From IMG/VR virus record IMGVR_UViG_3300050821_007466, positions 1-41,220 of that record: 41,220 nucleotides of DNA; one strand, given 5' to 3'. How positions within the stretch are numbered: position 1 is the first letter of the stretch; each line of letters begins with the position of its first letter. The position numbers and the translations under genes were made by a program. Of this stretch, positions 20,915-30,428 are shown piece by piece. This DNA comes from a virus. The notes under the pieces are model-generated. The model made no database searches, had not been told where the DNA came from, and was given only the letters and a program-made list of their open reading frames with translations.

Positions 20915-22137
20915 TGAATCTTCTCCAGGATATCGTGACCTATGTTCGTAGGATCATAAAGAGTCCTTCGAATGCCGTTATCACCGATGCTTTAATTATT
21001 GATTACATCAATCGTTTTTGGATCATGGATGTAGATGCGCGCGTTCAACTTTTCGACCTCAAAACCAAATATCAGTTTCAAACGGTACCTGGATATGATC
21101 AATATAACATGCCCATGTATCAACTTCAAACAGAGCCGGGCCCACAGACAATTAGCTATTATCCCGTTTATCAAGGGTTTTTAGATCCTGTTTATATTAA
21201 TGGTATTCAAGTTCCTTTTCAGACTGATAAAACTACCTTTTTCAATATCTGGCCTAATATCGTTCAGCAAATGAACGCTTCTATTTTGGGGAATGGCGGA
21301 GCTACTTATTCATTTACATTTCCAATAGCTCCAAACAACATAATGCCGATTACGACGCCGTTTCAATATATTTTGCGCGGACATGTTGATATGAACGGTA
21401 TTATAGCCCTAGCAAATAGCGCAATTTTAGGAGCTGGATTTCTTGATCCTCCTTTAGTGACACCTTTACAAGGATTACTTTCAATTCCTGTCGTTCCAGT
21501 TGCGAATGTTTTCCCCGCAGTTTATATCACCACGAATCTAGCCGATGGAACTAGTGTGGTTGTGACCGATAGTGGCCAGTTCCTAAATGGAAATCAAAAC
21601 TTTGGCTTATTGATGTCTCCCGGATCTTTTCCTACAGGAAATCTTGCTTTGGCTGGAGGGTATAGCACTACTTCGAACACGATTAACTATTTCACTGGTC
21701 AAGTTAATGTGACGTTTCCCGATCTTATTCCGGCTGGTGTCAATATCAATGCTCAGTGCTTCTTATTTCAATGTGGGTTGCCTCGTGGAGTGCTTTTTAA
21801 CAATAATACTTTAACATTCCGAAGTCCTCCCGATCAGCAATATCTCGTTGAGATAGATGCTTATCTCTCGCCAGCAGGATTTTTAGCCACTAATCAGGCC
21901 ATTCAATTTGGCTATATGTGTGAGTACATAGCAAGAGGGGCTGCTAGAAAGATTCTTTCAGATACGGGTGATGTCGAGCAATTTCAGTTTTATGAGCCGT
22001 TATTTAGAGAACAAGAACAACTTGTCTGGAAACGTAGCCAAAGGCAGTTTACAGCCTCTAGGACGCAGACGATCTATAGCCAGGGCATAAATCAAGGACA
22101 GTCAGGTTTTAACAATCTTGGAGGTAGCACACTATGA
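20914..22137 (+). CDS. Head-tail connector/tail tube-like protein
   Basis: The opening MNLLQDIVTYVRRIIKSPSNAVITDALIIDYINRFW, followed by LFDLKTKYQFQTVPGYDQYNMP, is typical of podovirus neck or connector proteins that bind below the portal. The middle (about 90-290) is beta-rich and may be an inserted domain. The end returns to helix (IARGAARKILSDTG, then EPLFREQEQLVWKRSQRQ). Position after coat and before tail genes supports the role. The stop overlaps the next start. Confidence 0.65.
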   Translation: MNLLQDIVTYVRRIIKSPSNAVITDALIIDYINRFWIMDVDARVQLFDLKTKYQFQTVPGYDQYNMPMYQLQTEPGPQTISYYPVYQGFLDPVYINGIQVPFQTDKTTFFNIWPNIVQQMNASILGNGGATYSFTFPIAPNNIMPITTPFQYILRGHVDMNGIIALANSAILGAGFLDPPLVTPLQGLLSIPVVPVANVFPAVYITTNLADGTSVVVTDSGQFLNGNQNFGLLMSPGSFPTGNLALAGGYSTTSNTINYFTGQVNVTFPDLIPAGVNINAQCFLFQCGLPRGVLFNNNTLTFRSPPDQQYLVEIDAYLSPAGFLATNQAIQFGYMCEYIARGAARKILSDTGDVEQFQFYEPLFREQEQLVWKRSQRQFTASRTQTIYSQGINQGQSGFNNLGGSTL

Positions 22138-22730
22138 GTTTTCCTTATAATCCCAACGTGCCTAATCCTCCTGATAATCCTTCTGCTGATGTTGGAGACA
22201 TGCATACAAATGCTAACTCGATTAGTACTATTATGGCCGTTGATCATTTTGGCTTTAATAACAACAATGGAGGCAAACATCAACAAGTTACGATGCCTTC
22301 AAGGGGCTCTGCACCTGCTACAATAGCTGGAAGTGCCGATCTTTATGTAAATACAGACTCAGCGGGACAACAAGCATTGTGGTTTGTAAGAGACGGATTT
22401 CCTTTATCAAATGTTCAGTTAACCACGTCAAAGATATTAGCTCCTACGGTGGCAGCAAATGGGTGTACCTTTTTACCTGGTGGCCTTCTTTTTCAATGGG
22501 GAAGTTTAACCATAAATGCAAATCCGGCTCTTACCACTATTTTATTTCCTGTTGCTTTCCCAAACGCTGTTTATTCTATTCAAACAACGAGACAACAGAC
22601 AAGTACTGGATCAACTACAGCGCAAGAAATCTTCATTGAAACTGGAAGTGTGGCTTTGATTGGTTTTCAAGTCGCTACATCTTCTTCAGCAGCAAATAAC
22701 GTTTGTTATTGGATGGCTATAGGTAGTTAA
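22134..22730 (+). CDS. Tail fibre protein with gp53-like C-terminal domain
   Basis: The last 75 residues read LPGGLLFQWGSLTINANP, then TILFPVAFPNAVYSIQTT, then GFQVATSS and YWMAIGS. This is the Gly-Gly-x-x-x-Q-W-G opening and aromatic end of the phage tail-fibre gp53-like C-terminal domain, often the receptor-binding tip. The N-terminal 85 residues are polar and probably attach to the virion. The start overlaps the connector stop and the stop abuts the next ATG. Confidence 0.8.
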   Translation: MSFPYNPNVPNPPDNPSADVGDMHTNANSISTIMAVDHFGFNNNNGGKHQQVTMPSRGSAPATIAGSADLYVNTDSAGQQALWFVRDGFPLSNVQLTTSKILAPTVAANGCTFLPGGLLFQWGSLTINANPALTTILFPVAFPNAVYSIQTTRQQTSTGSTTAQEIFIETGSVALIGFQVATSSSAANNVCYWMAIGS

Positions 22731-25700
22731 TGGGTGAAAAGCTGGTTGTAGGCCCTTTCAATCGTGGCCTTCGTAATGATAGGCCAGCATTCATGATTGA
22801 TAATGAATCGTTTCCTACGCTCATCAATGCTTATCAATGGAGAGGAAGAGTAAAAAGAAAAAGAGGCACGCAATTTATTTGTAGGCTTCAACGGTTTTTC
22901 AACTCGACGATTTCTTCTTATAAACCCACTAATAATACGATAGTTCTTGTGGCAGGCGCAGCCAATATCCTTACGGGGTTTGCCACATTTCAAACAAATG
23001 CTCAATTAGTTCCTGGAAGCATTACCATTATCGATATAACAGCGGGAAATACCTATACAGACAATTCATTAGGAATTTTGACAGGAGTTCCGGCAGGTAC
23101 AGGAACCGTTAATTATGCCACAGGGACAATAACTATTACAGGGGGAGCTGGTGATACTATTTCAGCTAGTTTCTCTTATTATCCTATCCTGCCTGTTTTA
23201 GGTCTTGAAGAGCTCATTTTGCAGGGGATGCAGTTTCCGGGAACTATGGCTTTTGATACGACTTATTCTTATGAAATCAGTACGGCGTTTCCTTATACCG
23301 CTCATAGTGTTAGTTTTTATAAAAATCCTTCTTCTGGCACCTATCCGGGTTATATCCAAAAAACCAATTGGACTCCTGTAAATTGGAATTCACAAGACTA
23401 TCAGCAAGTATGGACTGTGAATTATCAGGGCGCATTATGGGCTACAAACGGCATCACAGTACCTTTTACGACCACCAATATCGGAATGCAATTCAAACCC
23501 ATAACAGCTATTGCAATTACCGCGGCTGGGCCTCCAGCTATTGCCCAGCTTACTATTGCAGGTCATGGATTAGTTGTAGGGGATTTTCTATTTATCAATG
23601 AGGTAGCAAATGTCATCACACCTCCTTCTGGAATTACAGGAATTAATTTTCAAACTGGGTATGTCATTGCAGTAATTGATGCCAATAATGTCTCAGTAGA
23701 GTTTCCGAATGCTACTTTAGGAGGAGTTTATTCTACAGGAGGCATAGCACAATATCTAACGAGTAGTTCTGATCCGACCAAGGACACCTTAAGATATTAT
23801 GATGGAGATCCTACAAATGGAAGCAGTTCAACTCCTACTTTTTTGCCTGGCAAAGGTTGGGTAAACTTTTCTCCTCCTCTATCTGAATTTAACTTTTCAA
23901 TCGCTACGCTCGTTCCTCAAGCAGTCTATTATCTCGTTGGAGCTAGAGGAATATTGCCATTTAAAGACCGATTAGTATTCTTTGGCCCGGTTATTCAGAC
24001 TTCAACAGGCGTTCCCATCTATCTTCAAGACGCAATCGTTTTCAGCCAAAACGGAACCCCTTATTATACAGTTTCATTTTCTGGGAGTGTGTTCAATCCC
24101 ACAACTCCTCCTGGTTTTGTTCCTATTCTAGTCCCTACGAATCAAACTGCGACACCTTCAGCTTATTGGGAAGATCAAACAGGTTTTGGCGGTTCCATAT
24201 CAGCGGGTATTGATCGTGCAATGACCACTTTTAATACCAATGAAGATGCGCTTATTGTTGGTTTCGATCCTAATATTCAGACTAGAATTATTTATTCGGG
24301 TAATGATCTTCAACCGTTTAACTTTTTCCTTATCAACTCTGAGTTGGGATCTTCTAGTACATTTTCAGCGATTAACATGGATTATGGAGTTATAACTAAG
24401 GGCAATAGAGCCTACGTTGTTACCTCTCAAACTCAGGTAGAAAGGATAGACCTCGAAATACCCGATCAGGTTTTTGAGACAAAACTAACCAATAACGGCA
24501 CTGAAAGAGTAACGGCTCAAAGAGATTTCATTAATGAATGGATTTATTTCACATATCCAAGCGATCAGATTGCCTATCGTTATCCGACTCAAACCTTGCA
24601 ATATAACTATAGAGACAGATCGTGGGGCATTTTCTTTGAAAGCTATACCACCTATGGATCTTTTAGAAAGCAAACAGGATTTACATGGGCGACAGTCGGC
24701 AATATCTATCCTACGTGGAATGACTGGAATGAACCTTGGGATGCAGGGGAGTCAGAGCTTTTACAGCCTTTAGTAATAGGAGGCAATCAGCAGGGTTTTG
24801 TTTTAGGTAGAGGTGTGGGAACAGGGGAGGGAACTTCTCTTTTCATTGAAGCAATAAGCGGTTCTACTATCACCTCTCCCGATCACTGTCTAAATACAGG
24901 AGACTATATTGTTATCACCGGAGCTTTGGGCACAGTAGATCCTCAAATCAACTCTTTCACCTTCCAGATAACTGTAGTGGACAATAATAATTTCACCATC
25001 GAACCTAACCTTACCGGATCATTTACATATTTAGGGGGAGGATTAATCACCAGGATTTACGTTCCTCTCATCTTAACGAAGCAATTCCCGGTAGCTTGGG
25101 AAATGGCAAGGAAAACAAGGCTTGGGCCTCAGCAATATCTTTTCACTACTACTCAAACGGGACAAATAACTTTGCAGATCTATCTTAGTCAAAACTCTTC
25201 CACTCCTTATAACGGAGGGCCTATTGTTCCTTCTGCATTATCGACTAATAATACGCTTATTTATAGCCAAATACTCTATACATGCCCTGAGAGTACCAAT
25301 TTAGGACTTGTTCCAATTAGTTCAAATATGTCTAATCCTGCAAATACTAATCTCCAGATTGTAACAGCAGGACAGCAGGCACAGACTTGGCATAGGATGA
25401 ATACTTCATTAATTGGAGATACGGTACAAATAGGATTTACTCTTTCAGTAGAACAAATCAGTGGAGAAGATCCGGTAGACAATCCCATAGTAATTACAGG
25501 AATTACACAAGCTAATCCAGCCGTGCTTACCGTTACGCCTCCTTTTAACATGAATACCGGAAGTTTGGTCGAGATCAATGGAGTTTTAGGAATGATTCAA
25601 CTTAATGGGAATGTCTATGTTGTTTCAGCAGTTGGCCCTACTTCCATTACTATTGATGTTAATTCAACTTTCTTTTCACCTTACATGTCAGGCGGAACTG

Positions 25701-25786
25701 TTGAGCAAGTCTCCTCCAATGCTTTCTCTGAAATTGAGCTTCACGGTTTTATTTTAGACGTGCAACCCAGCCAGCTTTTAGTATGA
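22730..25786 (+). CDS. Large tail hub/stabilisation-like protein with three FCCH-like domains
   Basis: At 1018 residues it is the largest protein. The start VVGPFNRGLRNDRPAFMIDNESFPTLINAYQWRGRVKRKRG is typical of podovirus tail or stabilisation proteins that close the portal channel. A propeller-like core (about 350-690) includes ITKGNRAYVVTSQTQVERIDL. Small beta domains of FCCH type occur at about 256-345 (IAGHGLVVGDFLFI), 700-770 (LNTGDYIVITGA) and 917-990 (MNTGSLVEINGV). These are related to units in the 18525 gene. Coupled ends link it to the fibre gene before and the gene after. Confidence 0.7.
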   Translation: MGEKLVVGPFNRGLRNDRPAFMIDNESFPTLINAYQWRGRVKRKRGTQFICRLQRFFNSTISSYKPTNNTIVLVAGAANILTGFATFQTNAQLVPGSITIIDITAGNTYTDNSLGILTGVPAGTGTVNYATGTITITGGAGDTISASFSYYPILPVLGLEELILQGMQFPGTMAFDTTYSYEISTAFPYTAHSVSFYKNPSSGTYPGYIQKTNWTPVNWNSQDYQQVWTVNYQGALWATNGITVPFTTTNIGMQFKPITAIAITAAGPPAIAQLTIAGHGLVVGDFLFINEVANVITPPSGITGINFQTGYVIAVIDANNVSVEFPNATLGGVYSTGGIAQYLTSSSDPTKDTLRYYDGDPTNGSSSTPTFLPGKGWVNFSPPLSEFNFSIATLVPQAVYYLVGARGILPFKDRLVFFGPVIQTSTGVPIYLQDAIVFSQNGTPYYTVSFSGSVFNPTTPPGFVPILVPTNQTATPSAYWEDQTGFGGSISAGIDRAMTTFNTNEDALIVGFDPNIQTRIIYSGNDLQPFNFFLINSELGSSSTFSAINMDYGVITKGNRAYVVTSQTQVERIDLEIPDQVFETKLTNNGTERVTAQRDFINEWIYFTYPSDQIAYRYPTQTLQYNYRDRSWGIFFESYTTYGSFRKQTGFTWATVGNIYPTWNDWNEPWDAGESELLQPLVIGGNQQGFVLGRGVGTGEGTSLFIEAISGSTITSPDHCLNTGDYIVITGALGTVDPQINSFTFQITVVDNNNFTIEPNLTGSFTYLGGGLITRIYVPLILTKQFPVAWEMARKTRLGPQQYLFTTTQTGQITLQIYLSQNSSTPYNGGPIVPSALSTNNTLIYSQILYTCPESTNLGLVPISSNMSNPANTNLQIVTAGQQAQTWHRMNTSLIGDTVQIGFTLSVEQISGEDPVDNPIVITGITQANPAVLTVTPPFNMNTGSLVEINGVLGMIQLNGNVYVVSAVGPTSITIDVNSTFFSPYMSGGTVEQVSSNAFSEIELHGFILDVQPSQLLV

Positions 25787-26274
25787 CAACTATTGTTAAT
25801 CAATCTTCTTATCTTAGGGTAGCCAAAGAGTTTCCTAAAGACCCTGAGAGGCTAAATCTTCAGATCAATAAGAGCTGGATTGATATAGCCAACGCGGTAA
25901 ATGCTCGGGTAATCGGGCTTTATCCTACAAACGGAGCAGCTATAACAGGCGAAGAATGGTTTGTTTTACAAGGTTCTTCAAAACAGCAGTCCCTTAGGCA
26001 AGTTTATAAATTCACATCAACAGCTCCTATTCCCCATGAGATTTTTACGAATATAGCCTTTGTTTCTCCTAACTCTTACGGGAGTTTCACAGATGGCACG
26101 AACTTCTATGGAGTGATTTATGCTAATAGTTTAGTTCCTATTGCAGGACAATTGACTTTTCATGTAACTCCTAGCGTGGGTACTGTATCAGGAAATATTG
26201 TTATAGCAGCAGGAGCAGGAGCGCCCGCAATCGTGCAAGGAATTATAGTGCTTGAGTGGCTTAGTGCAGTTTAA
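25783..26274 (+). CDS. Hypothetical tail-associated protein (163 aa)
   Basis: It overlaps the hub gene stop by ATGA. It has a short helical N-terminal part with basic and acidic residues (KEFPKDPERLNLQINKSWIDIANAVNAR), then a beta-rich domain. The pattern is common in podovirus genes that attach to the tail hub. No family name can be given. Confidence 0.65.
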   Translation: MTTIVNQSSYLRVAKEFPKDPERLNLQINKSWIDIANAVNARVIGLYPTNGAAITGEEWFVLQGSSKQQSLRQVYKFTSTAPIPHEIFTNIAFVSPNSYGSFTDGTNFYGVIYANSLVPIAGQLTFHVTPSVGTVSGNIVIAAGAGAPAIVQGIIVLEWLSAV

Positions 26275-26293
26275 ATAATTTTTTGATAGTTTG

Positions 26294-26312
26294 ATGTAAA
26301 GCGGATTTACAT
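26294..26312. repeat. 19-bp palindrome, copy 2
   Basis: ATGTAAAGCGGATTTACAT, perfect 7-bp arms around GCGGA. It lies 10 nt upstream of ATG 26322, after a TTGATA box (26283-26288). The right arm would fall in the -10 position of a weak promoter. Confidence 0.8.
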
Positions 26313-26321
26313 GGGGGAATT

Positions 26322-27008
26322 ATGACTTCAATGACAGGTTCAATGGGGCCAGCAGGAAGAGCGGGGAATAAGCTCCCTTCAGGGTATAAAGTGGGACAAT
26401 TGCAAAACTTCACTCCTGAACAGATGCAGCTTTTTCAGCAACAGTTTTCTCATGTGGGTCCAGAAAGTTACCTATCTAAACTTGCAAGTGGAGATCAAAG
26501 CTTTTTCAATGAGATAGAAGCTCCAGCCCATAGACAGTTTCAAGGCGCACAAGGGCAACTTGCTTCTAGATTTAGTGGCATGGGTATGGGAGGCAGAAAA
26601 AGCAGCGGTTTTCAGAATGAAGCAACAGCCGGGGCATCTAATTTTGCCGAGCAACTTCAATCGCAACGGCAAGGACTTCAAAGACAGGCCATTCAAGACC
26701 TCATGGGAATGAGCAATACACTTCTTGGTCAAAGACCTTACGAGAGCTTCCTATATGAAAAACCTAAGAAGCAAAGTGGATGGGGTGGGGCTATAGGAGC
26801 AGGCGTAGGAGGACTTGGAGGGTTTTTACTTGGAGGGCCAGGTGGTGCTATGGCAGGCGCCCAACTAGGATATGGTCTTGGTAACTCTTTTGGCGGTGGC
26901 GGTGGTGGAGGACAAGGCGGAGGCTTTGGAGCAGGAGTAGACCTATCGCCATTTAAAAATCAGGACTTTGCATACAATTTTGCCAATCATTTTAGCCCAG
27001 GGATTTAG
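26322..27008 (+). CDS. Probable DNA-ejection protein with glycine-zipper segment (228 aa)
   Basis: A Gln-rich helical N-terminal half (FTPEQMQLFQQQFSHVG) is followed at about residues 145-185 by a glycine-zipper hydrophobic region (GAIGAGVGGLGGFLLGGPGGA) and a Gly run. Such proteins, like P22 gp7-type ejection proteins, can insert in membranes during DNA delivery. The next two genes look like partners of the same set. The call is inferred from architecture and place. Confidence 0.6.
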   Translation: MTSMTGSMGPAGRAGNKLPSGYKVGQLQNFTPEQMQLFQQQFSHVGPESYLSKLASGDQSFFNEIEAPAHRQFQGAQGQLASRFSGMGMGGRKSSGFQNEATAGASNFAEQLQSQRQGLQRQAIQDLMGMSNTLLGQRPYESFLYEKPKKQSGWGGAIGAGVGGLGGFLLGGPGGAMAGAQLGYGLGNSFGGGGGGGQGGGFGAGVDLSPFKNQDFAYNFANHFSPGI

Positions 27009-27016
27009 GTGATTTT

Positions 27017-27676
27017 ATGGTTCAAGTACTTCCTTCGTTAAAAGGCCCAAGTAGAGGGCAACGGTTTTCAGATGTTATAGGCCAGGGATTGCAAAATTTT
27101 GCACAGCAAGAGCAGCAGCAGAAAAAAGCTTCTCAACTTCAAAAATTAACAGGAATGGATGCTCCGCCTGAATTTCAAGAAGCTATTTTTAAAAATATGC
27201 TTCAACAACAACTCCAAGAACAAAAATACGGTTTTGAATCTAAATTAGCCGATGAAGCAGGTCAAAGAAAACTCAAAGAGGCGGGAGAAAAATTAAGAGG
27301 AGAAGAAGAACCTTTAAGAGGAGCTTTAGATGTTGTTGGAAGAATGAGGGCAATCCGAAAGAAAGGCAATTTAGGGATTGGAACAAATTATTCTCCTTTT
27401 CCAGAAACAAGGCAACAAGCGGGAGAATACGAACAACTAGGAAAATCTCTTATTCAATATGCGTCAAACATTCCAATCAGGAACCAAAAAGAATTTGAAA
27501 CGCTAGCAGCAGAACTTTATGACCCAAGTATTACCGATGCTAGAGCTGAAGGTGTTTTAGATGCTATGGAGCGGATTATAAATAATTCTCTTCAAAAATT
27601 TGAAGGCCAAGAAGGCGGTTCAGCAAAACCATCCGATAAAAAGAATCGACCGCCATTGTCTTCATTCCAGAGGTAA
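27017..27676 (+). CDS. Probable internal virion/ejection protein (219 aa)
   Basis: It is strongly helical and Gln- and Lys-rich (LQNFAQQEQQQKKASQLQKL, MLQQQLQEQKYGFESKL), with a conserved-looking centre (RKKGNLGIGTNYSPFPETRQQAGEYEQLGKSLI). Composition and position between two other ejection-type genes support the role. The stop lies just before the next ATG. Confidence 0.6.
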   Translation: MVQVLPSLKGPSRGQRFSDVIGQGLQNFAQQEQQQKKASQLQKLTGMDAPPEFQEAIFKNMLQQQLQEQKYGFESKLADEAGQRKLKEAGEKLRGEEEPLRGALDVVGRMRAIRKKGNLGIGTNYSPFPETRQQAGEYEQLGKSLIQYASNIPIRNQKEFETLAAELYDPSITDARAEGVLDAMERIINNSLQKFEGQEGGSAKPSDKKNRPPLSSFQR

Positions 27677-27677
27677 A

Positions 27678-29885
27678 ATGAATAGCAATTTTGATTATGA
27701 AGGAGCCAGAAAAGCCGGATATAGTGACGAGGAAATAAATTCTTTTGTTCAATCCAATAAGCCCAAACATTCAGCTTCTGATATAAACCAAAAATTGCTT
27801 CGACATAATCCCAAATTTGACGTTCAAGGCGCGATTGATGCGGGGTATTCACCTGGAGAAATCAATGAGCATCTAGAAGAATTTAAACCCAAAAGATCAT
27901 TATCTGAAAAAGCGGGAAGGTTAGGAACTCAAGCAGCTTTAGGCGCTGCTGAAAATGCTTTGCTTCCATATGAGATCGGAGTGGCCCCTTTGGCCTCTAA
28001 AGAAGCACAAACCGCTCAATATAGGGAAGGAGTCGGCGAAGACATAGAAAGGCTCTTAGAGCAAAAATCTATGGGTCTCTGGGATGAACAAGACGAGGCA
28101 TTATATAAACATCTCAGTGAACAAATGCAAGATCCTGAAAAAGCCTCTGAATACGTTAAAACCGCAGATATAGGCGTAAGGGGATTAGCTGAAAAAGCAA
28201 CGGGATTAGATTTACATCCTGAAGGTATAGCCGAAAAGGCGGCTAATTGGATTGGTTTTATAAAAAACCCTACCAAATTGGCCAATTTAGCGAAAACTGG
28301 CATTACTGCAAAAGAAGCGATTAAAGCCATTGCTCCCAGCGGATCAGATCTTTTGAGGGGAATTGGAGCGGGAACTGCTTTGGAAATGGCCGAACAAGGC
28401 AATTTCGGGCCTATAGGTACAATGGCAGCGGTTGTAATAGGAGATGTGGCTGGCGGTGGCACTTCAGCTTTAAGTAAAGAAGGCTCTAAAGCCGTAGCTC
28501 AACCTAAAAAATATCTAGCCGAATTATCTGCTAAGTTTACCCCAAAGGAAAAACTTAACCTACAAAAAGAAATCATTGAGGATTTCAAAAAATCTGGTCT
28601 ACAAGCTGACCTAGGAACGCTTACGGATAGCAATTTGATTAAATGGACTCAGTCTAGATTGGCTCAATCTGGTTTAACTGGAAAAGCTTTGGATGAGTTT
28701 AGACATGAGTTAACGGATCAAATCAAAAGGGAATATAGGGGATTAGCAGAATCTTTAGGAGAAGCTAAATATGCAACCGCCCATGAAGCCGGAGAAGCTG
28801 TAAAAGAAGGCATAAAGACAATTAGAGAAACCGATTTAAAGGCGACACGCCAACTTTACGAAAATGCCACCAAATCACTAAAAGAAAAGTCTTTCGTAGA
28901 TTCTAATAAACTGGCCTCCGTAATAGAAAAATTGGAGAAAAATTTAATTCCAGGCTCTATCAAATCTACTGAACAGCAAACAGTTCTGAATACATTGGAA
29001 AAGTTAAAGAGAGATCTTTACGACTCATCGGGAAAACTTATGTATGCGGATGTGAAAGAACTCATGAATAATAAAATCGCCTTGAATGACATCATAAATT
29101 ATGAAGTGCAGGGAGGCGCTAAACAATTACTCAAAGAAGTGGTCAAAGAGATTGATAAGGCCATTATTTCTCATGGCAAACAAAATCCGACCTTCGCCAA
29201 AAATTACATAAACGCCAATAAGAGATTTTCCCAACATGCGAAAACTTTTAGAAGTAGAGAAGTTGAGCAACTTTTGAGATCATCTGATCCATCTCAACTT
29301 CTTAATAAAATGAATACTACACATGGCATTAGAACTTTGGATAAAGTGCTTTCTAAATCACCTGAAGGTAAAGAGATTTTCAATAGTCTAAAACGTTCAA
29401 AACTTGATAAAGCAATAGGGGATAACCTAGTCGATAGTGCTACACAGCAGGTAAAATTGGGAACGTTTTCAAAACTTCTTGAAAAATCCAATAACAAAGA
29501 AATATTTAAGGAAATTCTAGGAAAAGAAGGTTTTAAGCGTCTAGAAAGATTACAAAAAAATGCGGGCAAATTAGCTAGTGCTGCCGATAAGTTTTATAAC
29601 GCTTCAAAATCTGGAGTAGTAGCCGCAGATGCTGCTGTAATGGCAAAAGGCATGAGTGATGTTGCTCATGTTCTAATGGGTAATCCTTGGCCACTTGCAA
29701 AAACAGTTGGAGGCGTTATAGGAGCAAGAAAGTTAAGCAGTTTGCTAGCCGATCCCGAATTTCTAAAATTAGCTGAACAAGCTATTCTTGCTTCAGAAAA
29801 AGGATCTCAGCCTGAACTTTTCCAAATATTTGGTAAGTTGTGTCCATATATACTTCCTCTGATGCAGCAATCTAACGAGATGTAA
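27678..29885 (+). CDS. Large internal virion/ejection protein (735 aa)
   Basis: ATG 27678 follows a GAGG site; in-frame starts further upstream lie inside the previous gene and are rejected. Two N-terminal repeats, FDYEGARKAGYSDEEIN (about 4-20) and FDVQGAIDAGYSPGEIN (about 41-57), resemble short motifs seen in phage internal proteins. The rest is mostly helical, with a hydrophobic and glycine-rich stretch near 215-270 that may contact a membrane. It is the largest of the three ejection-type proteins. No lysozyme or transglycosylase motif was found. Confidence 0.65.
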   Translation: MNSNFDYEGARKAGYSDEEINSFVQSNKPKHSASDINQKLLRHNPKFDVQGAIDAGYSPGEINEHLEEFKPKRSLSEKAGRLGTQAALGAAENALLPYEIGVAPLASKEAQTAQYREGVGEDIERLLEQKSMGLWDEQDEALYKHLSEQMQDPEKASEYVKTADIGVRGLAEKATGLDLHPEGIAEKAANWIGFIKNPTKLANLAKTGITAKEAIKAIAPSGSDLLRGIGAGTALEMAEQGNFGPIGTMAAVVIGDVAGGGTSALSKEGSKAVAQPKKYLAELSAKFTPKEKLNLQKEIIEDFKKSGLQADLGTLTDSNLIKWTQSRLAQSGLTGKALDEFRHELTDQIKREYRGLAESLGEAKYATAHEAGEAVKEGIKTIRETDLKATRQLYENATKSLKEKSFVDSNKLASVIEKLEKNLIPGSIKSTEQQTVLNTLEKLKRDLYDSSGKLMYADVKELMNNKIALNDIINYEVQGGAKQLLKEVVKEIDKAIISHGKQNPTFAKNYINANKRFSQHAKTFRSREVEQLLRSSDPSQLLNKMNTTHGIRTLDKVLSKSPEGKEIFNSLKRSKLDKAIGDNLVDSATQQVKLGTFSKLLEKSNNKEIFKEILGKEGFKRLERLQKNAGKLASAADKFYNASKSGVVAADAAVMAKGMSDVAHVLMGNPWPLAKTVGGVIGARKLSSLLADPEFLKLAEQAILASEKGSQPELFQIFGKLCPYILPLMQQSNEM

Positions 29886-29931
29886 CGGTGTCGTAATATA
29901 GTGCTAGTGCAAAGATGATTAGCCAAGTCAT
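29872..29931 (-). CDS. Tiny membrane peptide (19 aa)
   Basis: AGAGGT lies 6-7 nt before ATG. The peptide MTWLIIFALALYYDTVTSR is half hydrophobic. Its 3' end overlaps the 3' end of the large ejection gene on the other strand. It is supported only by the ribosome site and by similar neighbours. Confidence 0.35.
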   Translation of the reverse strand: MTWLIIFALALYYDTVTSR

Positions 29932-29966
29932 TGTTTTACCTCTTAATTAAGAATTTATTTTCATTT

Positions 29967-30023
29967 TCAAGCTTCAGCAAAAAACAGAAGAACAATAATT
30001 CCCCCTATGAATCCTATTATCAT
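29967..30023 (-). CDS. Tiny membrane peptide (18 aa)
   Basis: A GGGG site precedes ATG 30023, which overlaps the stop of the previous minus gene (ATGA). The peptide MIIGFIGGIIVLLFFAEA is a single hydrophobic helix. Coupling to a membrane protein gene makes it credible as a small membrane partner. Confidence 0.4.
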   Translation of the reverse strand: MIIGFIGGIIVLLFFAEA

Positions 30024-30208
30024 TTTTCCCCAAGCCTATTGATATACATTTGCTTTATTTCTTTTTGCGTATCTACATACATTTCGTAAAGTCTATCGGT
30101 TCTAGCCCCTTGCCTTTCTATCTTGCCGTCAAGAAGGTAGAATCCTCCTAACAGGGTGACTAATACAACCACCCATTCGACGTGTACGAACCAGTTTTTA
30201 TCATTCAT
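30020..30208 (-). CDS. Small membrane protein with cytosolic helix (62 aa)
   Basis: ATG 30208 with an AAGGAT site is chosen over the longer frame to 30307, which runs into the upstream gene. Residues about 10-26 (VEWVVVLVTLLGGFYLL) span the membrane, and the rest is a charged helix (TDRLYEMYVDTQKEIKQMY). Holin- or spanin-type genes often look like this, without proof here. Confidence 0.6.
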   Translation of the reverse strand: MNDKNWFVHVEWVVVLVTLLGGFYLLDGKIERQGARTDRLYEMYVDTQKEIKQMYINRLGEK

Positions 30209-30209
30209 A

Positions 30210-30428
30210 TTATTTATCCTTATTCCTTTCTTCAATGACGCAAAGTCTTCCATGAAACTCTTTAGTCTCTTGTGCCATAGTAGCCTGAAAAGCCGCCAGA
30301 TCTTCACGAATTCCTCTAATTTCTTCCCTCATTCCATTATGAAGCGAAATAGATACTCCAAAAAAAGTGAGCATGATCACTAGATTTGATCCTATGATTG
30401 CTATTACTTGAATCCATGTTTCATTCAT
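30210..30428 (-). CDS. Small membrane coiled-coil protein (72 aa)
   Basis: One N-terminal transmembrane helix (IQVIAIIGSNLVIMLTFFGVSI) precedes a charged coiled coil (MREEIRGIREDLAAFQ...KEFHGRL). It has the same layout as the next gene, so the two may form a hetero-complex in the membrane. The start overlaps the stop of the HTH gene. Confidence 0.6.
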   Translation of the reverse strand: MNETWIQVIAIIGSNLVIMLTFFGVSISLHNGMREEIRGIREDLAAFQATMAQETKEFHGRLCVIEERNKDK

